In this document: positions 1-12,236 of the stretch, one piece after another
How positions within the stretch are numbered: the first letter of the stretch is position 1
Layout: the number at the start of each line of letters is the position of its first letter
Source of the DNA: Sistotremastrum niveocremeum HHB9708
Taxonomy: Eukaryota > Basidiomycota > Agaricomycetes > Sistotremastrales > Sistotremastraceae
Length of the DNA stretch: 64,000 bases
Assembly (NCBI GenBank): GCA_001630475.1
Contig: KV419411.1
Location: 530,010 to 594,009, forward strand
Direction of reading: 5' to 3'
Notes under the pieces: model-generated
What the model was told of the DNA's origin: nothing
The model's database searches: none
Seen by the model: only the letters and a program-made list of their open reading frames with translations
Made by a program: the position numbers and the translations under genes

Positions 1-393
1 TAATAGGACCAACGACAGAAGAGTTCTTCCAGGTGTCATCCTTGCCGTCGGTGCTGTGTTGGATGGCCACATAGATATATCTGTCGGTTGTGGCGTTCTT
101 TGCAAAGCTCCAGGTTTTGATAGAGCTGTCACTTTTGGTAGACATCGCATCTTGGGTTCCGTTATCTTTACCGCCGCCAACAAACTCGTGGTCCTCGTCT
201 TCGGTAGAGCTCGCACTCGCTTGGTGTTTGAGATAAACCCAAACTCGCTGGTGCCAAGCAGCCATTGCGGTCTGAGAGATGAATTCAGTCACTGAGCGTC
301 AAGAAATAATATGCTACTTACGCATGTTACATCAACGCTGTATCCGGCTTTGATGGTGAAGGCTCCGACTTCTACACGATCCTCGTCGCCCAT
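1..393 (-). CDS. Partial gene, uncharacterised domain shared with the GH36 fusion at 2128
   Basis: The ATG is at 393. Exon 1 (322-393) encodes a start reading MGDEDRVEVGAFTIKAGY. A 50-base GT-AG intron (272-321) follows, and exon 2 runs off the left edge. The visible 114 residues match, position for position, the first two exons of the divergent gene at 2128. Shared features are a VEVGxFxxKxGYS strand, an intron right after a Thr-Cys pair, WxYLK, a GGGKDNG(T/S)Q turn, RY(I/L)YVAIQHS and GTWKNS-like residues. I do not recognise the domain; alternating hydrophobic residues suggest a beta fold. No signal peptide is visible. Whether this gene continues into a GH36 enzyme lies outside the window. 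The exon structure is secure; the function is unknown. Confidence 0.72.
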
Positions 394-2127
394 GATCTTC
401 AGTAGATGTGCAGTGGTGGTTATAGGTTTGTGGGTTAAGTTGAATGCTTATGCAACAAACCTGTCACAGTTATATATGTATTTCCACTTGGGCAAGCACC
501 CTGCAGTGCCTCAAGAAACTTAGGTTGGTGAACGAGAATAGATGAGGAGGGTCGCGGAGACAAGCTATTTCCGGGGCAGTCGCATGGAGTACGAAGTTTT
601 TTTCACAGCATCCGTCCATCGACGTGATAGGGGGCGCTTCCATAGAATTGGACAGCAGTTCACATTCATTCACAAGTAACGTCCATAAGACGCACTGCAG
701 CCTTGAGGCGTTGTAGATGTCCTGATCGAATGAGAACGTGATGGATATTCTGTGTGGTTGGAAGTGTAGATAATGCTTTTCGCATTCGATCGATGGCGGG
801 GCGTATCAGCATATGGTCATATGAGATCGTAGAAGAGACAACCCTCGTCCTGGTCAAGGGAAGACACACAGCAGCACGTTCTGTGAATCGATGTACCGAA
901 GTCGTTTGTATGATACTGTTAACAGTGGCATGTGATGGAGTGGACATTGGACGCTCAAGAACCAAAGTTTACGTGGTTTCAGCGGCGCAGAGACTTCATG
1001 AGAGGACATTATGGGCCAAGTGTATTCATTCAGATCCAGAATTGAAGCCCCATGAGCCCGTCGAGGTGGACGTCTGTTGCTGTGATCGAGCCCTGGATCT
1101 GCACCGGCATTCTGATTGAAGGCCGGGGAAGTCGGCTCGATCCACACGATGCACGGAGCCATTCTCTCTCCACTGGGTAAATTCTCAGCTGCGGGGTCAT
1201 CTTTTCCAATACATCGAACCTTTCGCAGCTTGATTCAGAAAAAAGATGCGCAGCGTAAGTAAATTTGGATTAATGTACAGGATTCTCGTACGTAAAAATC
1301 CAGGGTCTCCCCTCAACTCCAGATGGAGCCACTCCGCAGCAATGCTGCGAGAAAAATCTGAGCACTGTCTCAGTCGAAGAGCCGCGACGTCGACGGAAGA
1401 GGAGTGGAAAAGGTGAACGCAAAACATGCAGTTCGGGTTGAGGTGTGAGCAAACACGGCCAAATATTAATAAGCCAATACAATCGATATCGATGTCCGCG
1501 CCGACGGCTTGCAATTGGCCAACTGCCAGCCACTGTATCTGAGCACCTCATTTTCACTATACGATGAATCACTCTTGACAAATGTGATTTCTGTGTCTCA
1601 TTCAAGTGGCTATGCATTTGACCAGATGATCTCTTGTCGTCCATTTCTTCATAGATCTTCGTCGGAGTTCTACCTGGAATCCGGTAATCACTCTAGTTCC
1701 CAATGATCGTTCTAGGGTTCACTTAAGCTGGTTCTAGAAACGGGGTCAAGATGTCTGCGGTCGCCGTTTACAGCCCGACGAATCGCAAAAACAGAGCACG
1801 GCGGCGAGGGAGCCCATCGAGCTGGATGTTCACATGCAGATTCGTGCTGTAGCGGTCCCGGTACGTGGCACTGCATAACTCGAGTGATCCACATTCGAGA
1901 CTTTGCTCAGCAAGGCTACTTCTTGCCGAAGACGGATGTCGGGGCTATGATGTCTACTCAGAAGGTCGGTTAAACCAATCCAGCTCAGGTTCGTAGGTTC
2001 GTGTTTATTATCAATAATGTATTGGGTCCTCACCTATTCGTGAGCTAGAAAAAGCCTCGGCTTCCGCTGTTACTCTCTACCGGCCTTCGCTGGTATCTTC
2101 ATACACTACCAGGACCTCATCTAGTCG
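394..2127. other. Divergent intergenic region
   Basis: This 1.7 kb lies between two head-to-head paralogues and must hold both promoters. I found no reading frame with convincing splice sites, codon character or a recognisable motif, and no repeats at its ends. Confidence 0.5.
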
Positions 2128-5100
2128 ATGGTCAGCGACTCACGCGTTGAAATTGGACCCTTTATCGTCAAGCCTGGATATAGCGCCAGCATTACTTGTG
2201 TGAGCGACATAAGTCTTGATCATGACTTTTCTCATCATCGACCTTCGGTCCAGACTGCCAAGTCAAACTCTTATCAACGAGCCTGGTTGTATCTCAAGCC
2301 ACACGCCAGCGCGACATCTTCGGACGGCCAGAGTGCCGAGTTCGTTAATGGCGGCAAAGATAATGGCTCTCAGGAGGATATGAAACGCTCAACCGGTAAC
2401 ACCGGTATAACTTGGAGCATCAGTTCCGCTCGTTCGACGAGATATCTCTATGTTGCCATTCAACACAGTCCGGACAACAAGGACGGCACGTGGAAGAACT
2501 CTCTAGTTGCAGGACCAGCTGTGGTGAGTGACATCTTCAACTGATCTCTTGATCCCATTCTCAAATCAGCATCCCAGGTTGAAGTCGCAAACAATATCAT
2601 TGGAATAGTAAGTCATTGTGCGTCTCGTTCAACTCAGAACTCACGGCTGTTCAGTTTTCTTCCGCAGATGAGTCGGGCGATTCGTTTGATCACTGCATCG
2701 TCAGAGTCGTTACATCGGCTCAATGCTCACCGTCTGAGGTACGTGATGCCGCAAACATTCGTGTCGCAGGAGAAAGTAGACTAATTTCTTGCAGATCTTC
2801 AAAGATATCGGCTCAGCATACACTATTCAACGGACAACTCCCGAAAGCTTCATTCTCAATGCACCGATCACCCACGGTACCTCCTCGGGGGTCACAAGTA
2901 TCTCCTTGGGGTCTCTTGCCTCTACCGTCATCACCGTTCTTCAACTCACTCGTGAAAAGCTGTGGTGGCTGCAACCTAGGGTGTCTAAATCCCGATCATT
3001 GAAAAGTAACGTGGATACGCAGCTGCTCCTCTTGCAGTTGTCTTCGGATCACTCGTTCAATGTGGCTGCCGTATTACCTTTGACCGAACCAGGATATATG
3101 GGCACCTTGAGGGGCAGCAATGACGGAGTCTTGGCACGCTATGAGAGAGATGTACTATCGAGTGGAAAAGATGCTCTGCAAGCAAAACTCGTCATAACTT
3201 TCGGCTCTTCCGTGAAAGATGTGGTACGGAACGCGGTGGATACAGCGAGGATAGCAGCTGGCATCGCCGATACACCTAACGTTCTCGATCCTGAACAACA
3301 TATCTTCACGGATCAACTCACTTAGTGAGTCTCTAACATCCAGTGCGCTGATGAAGTTTCAGTCCTGACTATTGATGATAGTTGCACCTGGAACTCCCTT
3401 CCGTCTTCGTCATACACTACGACTGAGATCACCAGAACCTTGACTCACTTCTCATCTTTGTCAATACACCCGTCTGCACTGCTCATCGACGATGGATGGC
3501 AAGACGTCGAAGATTCCAAGCTTCAATCTTTCGACGCAAAGCACTCCTTCCTCGACGGCATGAAAGATCTAGGAGTCTTGGTAACAAAAGTCAAGACCGA
3601 TCACCAAATCTCAAGTGTCGGAGTATGGCATACGATTGGCGCGTATTGGCATGGAGTCGAACCGGCTAAATTCAAGGACAACTATAAGTTAGTCAAAATT
3701 ACGAAGGTAGATTCCACCCGATCATCGATGTTTCAGCTTCTCATCAGCTCTCGTAGGATGACTATCCAGGTCCTTGGGAAACCAAAGGGTATACATGTTC
3801 GTCGCCTTCCTCTATTGTGCATATCGTGCCCGAAACTGATCTTCGTCCTCATCAGACTACATCCCGCATCCATCCGATGTAGGCCGTTTCTTCTCGGATT
3901 ATTATGCAAAGCTCGCTAGCTTTGGCATATCGCACACTAAATGCGATAACATGGCCTCCCTCGACAGCATTGCGTCCGCTTCTACTTTCACGACATCAAG
4001 CCAGGACATCGAAGAGTCAGTCGACGTGCCCAGTTTACGAGTTGCATACAAGAACGCTGTGAAAGCGGCAGCTCTCAAACATTTCGGAGGGGCTGATAAG
4101 GGCAAAGTCATCTGGTGTATGGAGATGAGTCCCCGGGTCTTGCTCGGGAGAGAGATAGGATTCCACAGCGGAGGAACGCGTTATGTATGCAGAAACTCGG
4201 ACGACTGTATGAACATTGTTGCTTTCACTTCGGCTCTTCTGACTCACATGCCTTACAGATTTCCCCACAACGCTGGATCAATATCCGAATCACATATTCT
4301 CCAATGCGTGAGTACATCCTTGCCGACTCTTACCCGTCGATCTGACTTCTATCAGCATCAATGCGACTTTCACATCACGTCTCAACGTCATCCCAGATTT
4401 CGACATGGTGAGTGTCATGCCGAATACACATAGACGCCCAACTCATGTACAATTTCAGTTCCAATCAAAGCCCGACAGTACTACCCAAGGCTTGGTCAGT
4501 TCATGTCACACCCAAGACTAGTGATCGATATCTGACATTAAAGCAGGGAGCCTATCATGCCGCGTTCCGTGCGTTCGGAGCAGGCCCAGTCACGATCACC
4601 GACAGTGCGAGTCGCACAGACACTGGTGTCACGAACAAACTCCTTGGTAAAGCACCAGAAAGCAATCATAGCATCGCCCTACAAGCTAGATCAAGTCCAT
4701 GGGTCAGCGAAGCCGTCTTCGATACCAACTTGTTAGGTAGCGGCACGGGTCGTGCGTTGAGGATATTCTCCCGCGACTCGGCTCCGGGGGTGCATGGAGG
4801 AATGGTGGGATACTGGAATGTGCGGAAGGATAACGGGAAGGTACGTCCAAGATCATTATAGAGAAGATTCGAGCTCAAAGTGTGCGCAGGTCGAGGACTC
4901 AATCTCTCTTGACGATATCCGAGAAGTAGTCGCCGTATCACCCTACACGAAATTGGGAAAATATGCGATATGGTCTCACACCAAGTCCAAGCTCTTTGTT
5001 GCAGACTTCACTGCATCAACCCCTTCGATTTCCCCGTCAACTACCTCAGACCTCTCGATCTCCCTCGCACCATTCTCCTTCGAAATCGTCACTATATCCG

Positions 5101-5378
5101 CGATCGACAATGGCATTGCAGCACTTGGCCTGATCGACAAATATAATCCTTTGGGCGGGATCATCTCCCATCATTGGGAAGAAAATTTCCATCAACTCGA
5201 GATGAAAAGTTTTGGAAGAGTTGGGTTTTTCGCGGATGCGATGCCACCGCCTTTCGTCGAAGTGGGCGGCAGATTCGTTCAATGCGAATTGATTGCAGAG
5301 GATTCTGGCTATTTGTTGGCTCTTGATCTGGATGAGACATACGAAGACCTAACAATCACTCTCTATCATCGGAGGTAA
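2128..5378 (+). CDS. GH36 raffinose synthase/alkaline alpha-galactosidase-like enzyme with unknown N-terminal domain
   Basis: About a dozen exons give roughly 870 residues. The first 130 or so form the uncharacterised domain also seen in the divergent gene at 1-393. In-phase introns then lead into a raffinose-synthase-family (GH36, Sip1-like) enzyme, which acts on alpha-galactosides. Family marks in order are WWLQPR, LARYERD, CTWNSLPSS, LLIDDGWQDV, GVWHTIGAYWHG, HTKCDNMASL (Asp of KCD being the expected nucleophile), RNSDDYFP and PDFDMFQS (expected acid/base Asp). DFDM and FQS sit on separate exons, which supports the splicing. The C-terminal beta region ends at TAA 5376-5378. No signal peptide is visible, so a cytosolic enzyme is likely. 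Whether it transfers or hydrolyses galactose cannot be told. The fusion rests on exon phase; two overlapping genes are the alternative. Confidence 0.85.
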
Positions 5379-5672
5379 AGCACCTCGGTGATGAGCTATG
5401 ACTGGTATTGTCAAACTGTACCCGAAACTAATTTCTCTTCATTTGATTGTTGGCTTCGGAAGCTTTATAACGTCATCGTCCCTGATCTTGGTTTCCTGAT
5501 CGTCGTTTATTGAACTGAACTCTCAGTGCCTGTCGAGATCACGTATCATGTCCGGTTAATTATCTCTGTCCCACTGGTACATACGCTGTCGACTATTCAC
5601 GGTCGTCTTGTGAGGCTTCAAATTCCTCATCGATTTTCGAGGATGGAGAGACATACCTCATCGTAACTCAAG

Positions 5673-5984
5673 CTAAAGAGAATGGCAAGGACAGAATCCG
5701 CCCGGTCCTCCTTTATGTCCTCCATATCCTTCGCCATTGTCACCTAAATTGCTCTCCTTCCCCTTTCCATGACCGTCATGTTTTCTGTCCTGACCGCAGT
5801 TCCGGCATGGCTCGCACGTTGCATGGGACGAGCAGTTACCGTGACCTGGGCAAGTCGACGCGCATGCACAATTGTCGGCCTCTGTGCGGATTGTGTCTTG
5901 TTTCTGAGGTCTGTTGAGAAACCCAAGATGAGTATGAAGCTAAGGGGCTGTCGAACCGATGTCAACTCACGGCTTGGTACTCAT
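5673..5984 (-). CDS. Metallothionein-like Cys/His-rich small protein, 83 aa
   Basis: Exon 1 (5971-5984) reads MSTKP. A 60-base GTGAGT-CAG intron (5911-5970) leads to exon 2 (5673-5910), which ends at TAG. The product has 83 residues with nine Cys: a cluster at 19-43 (CACASTC, then CPGHGNC spacing, then CEPCRNC) and a C-terminal CPC. Between them lies a Gly/His/Lys-rich linker. Dense CxC and CxxC pairs with interspersed His, no aromatic core and no signal peptide fit a cytosolic Cu/Zn-binding metallothionein. Fungal metallothioneins share too little sequence for a firm family assignment. The gene is convergent with the GH36 gene. A small structural Cys-rich protein is the alternative. Exon phase and total length (252 bases) are consistent. 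Confidence 0.7.
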
Positions 5985-7160
5985 GGTGCAGGGAAAGAGC
6001 TTGAGATATCGATGCGTCACTATTCACTGAAATACGGGATGCTGATGACACACTTGCCTGATATGGATGAACAATCGAAAAGTAATGCGATGTGGCTGCT
6101 TTCGGCTAGTGTGTCCTCAACTTGGCCCATAACACATCAACATTCGCGGCGACACCGAGTGGCACTCTGGATCTTCGGCGCGCGCCTGTGGAGCCAGCGA
6201 CAAGTTACAGCTGTTTGTGCGATTGGAGATGCCATCCCTTCTCTGCGGAGAGGATGCATTTAAATTGTCCATTCGCCATTACAGCGATATGTGTGGCTTG
6301 GTGATACTAATAATATTTTCTTGCAAGCTCTATGAAATTGGGAGAGCCATCCAAATATCCAGAGGTTAGGTTGTCTTAAAATAATCCGCGATGAATGCCA
6401 AAGCCCCGATTCACTACGTTATGTAACATCGATGTACATTACATTGAACTTTATAAATAGCAACTTGCACGCACACAGCATTGGAGTGGCCTTATCGTCT
6501 CTCAAATAGTGAAGAGTATTATGCCTAAGTGGTGTGCAGATCTAGGAATCGGTTGAGAGCCATGTCCGCGCTGTAAAAGCCAAAATTATTCCTTTTTCAT
6601 CGAGAGAAGGCGCATCGCTTTGTTCGGCACCGGAAATACGACTGGTACCATGATTTTGGTCCTGCTCCGACTGGTGCAAGCGCTCGCCGCGTGGGTGTCC
6701 AATTCATCTTATCGAATGCGGCACAACGGGGATTGGTACGTTGACCTCGCTAAAGCCAGCGTCCGGTTGCTTGAAAAGGCAGCGTGCGACCTGATCCTGG
6801 GTACGGAAGCCGACCTCGCTGTCTAGACCGAAGACTCAAGGAGACAAATGTCAACGATATACGGGCTTTGGTGGTATTTTTTGCGACTCCAATTTCGAGA
6901 AATGAATCAAAGATTAATTCCCATGATGCGCGAATTTAATTGAGAATTTATTCTGAGAAATAGCGGAAGCAGATGCTAAAGGGGTTTGAAGCCGTTATCA
7001 CCGCACGCTTCCATCAGGGCGAATTTGACAGGTACGAATCTCCGACGCTACGGCCACTTGCTGCTCCCGACTATGGAACTTCACATAAATACAGGGGATC
7101 TAATAAGGCACGAGGTAGCGAACACTACCCGAGCCTCTGTCTCTTGACTCTCATCTGGCC
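5985..7160. other. Intergenic region, divergent promoters
   Basis: This 1.2 kb separates the start of the Cys-rich gene from the start of the first DUF2235 gene. The open frames here begin with TTG or lack splice signals. I see no gene, and no metal-response motif I would defend. Confidence 0.45.
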
Positions 7161-9594
7161 ATGGCTGCTCAAGACACTTCGTTCTCGGTGGCGGACTCAC
7201 CTTCGCCTTCAATTAGGCGTACAACTACTACCAGTACAAATGGCAGTACCGTCACCGTCACTCGACATATAACCGGAGACGATCATTCGCACAATGGTGA
7301 AAGTAATGGGAACGGACTCACTGTATCTCAGCTGACGAGTGCTGGATTGGAGTAAGTATTATAATTGGGTAGAATATTCAAGTGCATGATTGACGTTGAA
7401 TTTGTGCCCAGTCAATCAACGGCGACTTTGGTGGAAGACAACTACTTCAACCCCAACAGTGTTGGACGTCGACAGAAAGGTCTCATCGGCCCCCTGAAGA
7501 GCCCTTCAATTAAGCCAGTTCCGCAACCTCAACCCGTCAAGCCTCCAAGTCCAATCAGATATAATCCTCCAAGTCCTGTCAAACCATCCGCTCCGGCACC
7601 CCCCATCACTACCCCTCTTGAGGTCAACTCCATTGTACCACCCAGTATCCCTCTCGATAGGTCTTGCTGGCCGCCTATCACTCAAGGGAGGCCGAGAACT
7701 TTGGTTCTGTGCTTCGACGGCACGGGAGACGAGGTGAATTTGCGGACCAAATTGATGAATACATTTGCTGATGTTGTGGCTTCTATGTAGTTTGGCGATG
7801 ATGTATGTCACAGTGCAACGGCTGTCAAGATAAACTTATAAACCAGGATTCCTCAGAACTCAAATATCGTCAAATTCTTCCGATTGTTGAAGAAGAATGA
7901 CCCGACTCGTCAAATGTGCTATTATCAAGCCGGCATTGGCACTTACAGCAAGTAGGCAACTCAATTCGTGATTCTGTGCTCCCACCTAATTATTTGATGA
8001 CAGTCCGAGTATTGCGACTCCTGGAGCTGCTTTGTACGTCGCTTCAGCGCTACTATTCTTGCGCGCCTAACAGTCCTTCAGTGTTGCCAACAAACTTGAT
8101 GAAGCCGTTGCTTGGTACCTTCATGCTCACGTTCGTATTACTCGATGCACTTATACGTTAATATTCTGACTAGTGAACATAGGTACAAGAGGGTTATGAG
8201 TTCTGTTAGTGCGCAATGTCCACGAAACGTCATCAGTACTCAATTTAGAATCCAGTGATGCAGAACTACATCGCCGGCGACAGAATCTGTATCTTCGGCT
8301 TCTCGCGAGGTGCCTATACTGCTCGCGCCGTAGCAGGAATGGTTCACAGTATCGGTCTTATCCCGCCTTGGAATAAACAGCAAGTGCCATTCGCTTGGAA
8401 AATTTACAGAGACGGCTCACCCGAGGGCTTGATCAAAGTAAGATCTTTCCCATGCGATATTACCGTGCGTCGACTTACATGAGATTAGGCATCCGAGTTC
8501 AAAGCTACCTTCTCTATCAACGTCATCATCGATTACGTAGGCGTCTTCGACACCGTTGCATCCGTTGGCGTTCTTTCTTCCAAAGAGCTCCCTTTCGCTG
8601 CATCCAACCGGGCTATTCGCGTCTTCCGTCATGCCCTTTCCCTCGATGAGCGTCGAGTCAAATTCAAGACTAGTCACTTCCACAATCCGCCCAAGATTTC
8701 GGATCATACGGAGGATAGGATCAAGGCCCACCAGATCACGGGATCGCTCTCTCAAGATGATGCGCTTCGTGGGAAACGAGTTGATCCTAACGCAACTGCC
8801 ACTCGTAATAAGAAGAGGCCGGAAACGGACGCACTCGAAGTTTGGTTCGCTGGATGCCATGTACGTGCCTCAGTCTCGTCTTCCTCAATCAAAACTGACC
8901 GTGTCATTTCTCTAGTGTGACGTCGGCGGAGGTAGCGTCAAGAGCAACGTCGGAATCAATCTAGCGATGATCCCTCTCCGCTGGATGATCAAAGAAACAA
9001 TCGCCACCAACACCGGCATCCTCTACGATCTCGCTCAACTCGATCTCATCGGGCTTACGCCCCATCACCTGCCCCTACATCCCTCCGTTCCATATCCTCA
9101 ACTTGTGGATATCCCAGGTGATCATGAAGGTGTTGGCACGAGACAAAGCAACCCTATGCCATTCGAAGAGCAGGACGATGCGCTGTCTAAGAAATATGAT
9201 GCGCTCCAACTTGCGTGGCCTTGGTGGATTTTGGAGATCATCCCCTTCCGTACTAAGCAATTGAACGAAGCGCACGAACAAGTGTGGGGTTACCCGTACG
9301 TGCCTGACATAGCAAACACTTCATTGTTGATATTGACCGAGCTCACAGGTGGCCCAATCTCGGTCGTGGCCGTGGCATTCCTGACCCTTGGAAGCGTGAT
9401 TTGAATATCCATCGGTCCGTCAAGTACAGAATAAACGAGCAGGGATACAAGCCCAAAGCGTTCTGGGTTGACGGACACGGACATGAGCGATATCTTGATT
9501 TCAAGGATCCAGAAGGTCTCCCTCCTATCAACTGGTCAGCATCATTCTGTATCTGCAAGCGAAAACCTGCTGATGAATATACAGGATTGATTAA
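7161..9594 (+). CDS. DUF2235 alpha/beta-hydrolase (Tle1-like catalytic domain), copy 1
   Basis: The ATG at 7161 starts a Ser/Thr/Pro-rich leader of about 170 residues with a PxxP-rich patch (KPVPQPQPVKPPSP). The DUF2235 domain follows: CFDGTGDE, then a 12-base exon encoding FGDD (7791-7802), NSNIVKFF, the nucleophile elbow GFSRGAYTAR, VGVFDTVASVG, and WFAGCHCDVGGG with the expected catalytic Asp and His. The last codons, reading PPINWID, are split by an intron and end at TAA 9592-9594. Bacterial members include the type VI phospholipase effectors; fungal members are mostly uncharacterised serine hydrolases. There is no signal peptide or TM segment. An inverted paralogue with the same intron positions lies 500 bases downstream, tail to tail. 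The family call is firm and the substrate unknown. Confidence 0.9.
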
Positions 9595-10094
9595 TTTGGT
9601 CAAGAATCGAGGATCTGAGAAAGCGCTGATGGCACAATCCCATGATCATGTACACAGGACGGATCCGGAGGAACGACGGCTATGTATTATATCGCGAATT
9701 CTATGTTTTGTCAACTCTATACCGAGGTATACGATACTATCATCTCTTTTCCCTTCAATAAAATGGTCTTTAGCCTTGTCATATGTGTGATGAACACTGA
9801 TCCTGAGTTGTCGGGCGATCGAGAATAAGAGATTAACTAGGTTACCGGTCGGCCTCCCTTTGCTTTGGTGCCGCGGTTGCCACGCGGAGATTGCAGCCAA
9901 TGGCTATAAACGAACTGCGACATAACACGTCTTGCCACGCCGTCTTTGATAAAGTCGTCAAGTCATGAGAATACAATCGTCTTCGCCTCGTACATAAATA
10001 TGGAAGCCTATACGAAGACGATATCGAAACTCGCTCATCAGTCCCATCCACTAACATTTCGAGCAAACTCCCCAAAAACGACCGCTTTGGAAAG
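9595..10094. other. Convergent 3' intergenic region
   Basis: Both DUF2235 genes end into this 0.5 kb. I see no gene here. Confidence 0.5.
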
Positions 10095-12236
10095 CTAGTC
10101 GACCCTGGAACCAGATACATGAGTTGGCAACACATGAGAAGAGGAGCGAACATAAACTGACCAATTGATGGGAGGAAGTTCCTCGGGCTTCTTGATATCG
10201 AGCAGTCTCCGTTTGCCCTGCTTATCTTCCCAAAATGCCTTCGGGATATAACCTATTGTCTCCATCCTGAGCTTCACGGAACGATGGATGTTCAAGCCAT
10301 GAACATGAGGATCAGGTATACCACGTCCATTCCCAAGATTCGGCCACGGATACCCTCTGACGAAATGACCCGTCACAGTCAAATGTTTTGTACGAAGAGG
10401 GAGTATTTCGAGGATCCACCAGAACCAAGCCAGAGATAGCTGATCATAAACTTTACTAAGTGCTTCTTCTTTCTCTTCTTCAGGGACGAGAGATTTAGGA
10501 TCTTCAGGCAGGACTTTGAGAGAAGCGCCCGGGATAGGAGGATAAGGGACGTTTTTGGGTAAAGGGAGGTTATGCACTGTCAGTCCGATAGAGTCGAGGA
10601 GGGCAAGATCGAACAGGATTCCGGTGTTGGTCGCGATGCTTTCTTGGATCATCCATTTGAGAGGTATACGAGCTAGATTGATCTTCTCGGAGTTACTGAC
10701 GCTGCCTCCTCCGACATCACACTGCATACGACTTCAGTCACGTCTCACTGAGGAAGAAAGAAAGAAAGAACGTACATGACATCCCGCGAACCAAACTTCC
10801 TTGAAGTCGGTTTCGGGCCTAGGTTGTCTATTGACAACTTCTTCCAAGTTAACTCTTTTACCGTTCAAAGCTTGAGTTTGGTTCAACGTTCCTCCAATCT
10901 GGTTTTCCTTGATCTTCGTCTCTGTCGCATCTGATATATCCGGTTCGTTATGGAAGTGGTTGGCTTTGAACTTGACGCGTCGTTCATCGAGTGACAGAGC
11001 ATGTCGGAAAGTGGCAATGGCGTGATTCGAAGCAGCGAAAGGGAGTTCTCGAGAGATGATTCCCACGGACGCCACTGTGTCAAAGACGCCCACGAATTCG
11101 ATGTGAACGTTAATCGAGAATGTGGCTTTGAATTCGGCAGCCTGCGAGAGCAAGGTTCAGCTTCTGCGTATGCCGAAGTAGTAGTGTAGTAATTACCCTG
11201 ATCAGGCCCGCAGGCGTATTGTCTTGGTAAATCTTCCACGCGAAGGGGACCTGTTGCTTATTCCACTGAGGAATAAGGCCTACACTGTGAAGCATTCCGG
11301 CCAAAGCTCGAGCAGTGTATGCCCCTCGAGAGAAACCGAATAGGCAGATCTTATCCCCAGCGACGTAATTTTGCATTACTACGCCAGAATGAGAAAGAGA
11401 AGGCTTGCGATTCGATGTAATCACATACAGAATTCGTAACCTTCTTGAACCTGAGCGCAATCATGTCAATGCGGAGTCAGAGAGGTGACAGCGTGAGACG
11501 TACGTGAGCATGCAAATACCAGGCGACCATCTGGTCCAACGTTTCGGCGATGCTAAAATGAAGTCAGCACCAACGAGTGGCCGTACCTCCCGAAAGACTC
11601 ACGCGGTAGCGCCCGGCATAGCGATGTTGGGACTGGATAAACGCTTCAGAAAAATATTCTCCAAGCCGTTGAGCGCCTTACTTGCTATAGGTTCCAATGC
11701 CAGCCTGATAATAACACATTTGACGAGTAGGATCATTCTTCTTCAAAAGGCTGAACAAAGTCACGATATTCGAATTCTGAGCAGATATTGAGGGAGCCGT
11801 CAAGCTGGTTCCGTAAAGAAGCTCACGTCATCGTCAAACTAGCACGTGTGCAGGTTAGAGAAAGAAATGAGAAGGATAATTTGGACATGCCTGATCTCCT
11901 GTTCCATCAAAACATAATACAAGAGTTCGCGCTCTCCCTTTCGCGATAGGAGGCCAACATGTCGTGTCAAAGGGCACCGTAGGTGGATTGATACTTGGAA
12001 CGGTCGTAGGTGAGCTTTGTCCACTGCCCGACTCCGTCTTAGTCTGTCCAGCCTGATTGGGACCAGTCAGATAGTCGTTAACAAGCGTGCCAACAGATCC
12101 AGGAGTATCCAGACTATCCAACAAGTCAGCTGAGCGTAACAAAATCTTGGCTGTGATAAGATAATGCATACTCTGATGGGGTTCCATTACTGGGCGTTGG
12201 TGGTTTGGCCGTGCTGTCGACAACGGGAGCAGACAT
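10095..12236 (-). CDS. DUF2235 alpha/beta-hydrolase, copy 2 (inverted paralogue)
   Basis: The ATG is at 12236 (MSAPVVDSTAKPPTPSNGTP) and the stop at 10095-10097 after PPINWVD. The domain order equals copy 1: CFDGTGDQ, 12-base exon FDDD (11827-11838), NSNIVTLF, GFSRGAYTARALAGML, VGVFDTVASVGI, WFAGCH-CDVGGG. The Ser-His-Asp machinery looks complete. Introns fall at the same places as in copy 1, down to the one splitting the penultimate Trp codon. The N-terminal leader is shorter and unrelated in sequence. The intron before the 12-base exon begins GCATGT, a GC-AG intron, where copy 1 has GTGAAT. A TATATATA run lies about 55 bases upstream of the start codon. The two copies are clearly diverged, so the duplication is not recent. 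Confidence 0.9.
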
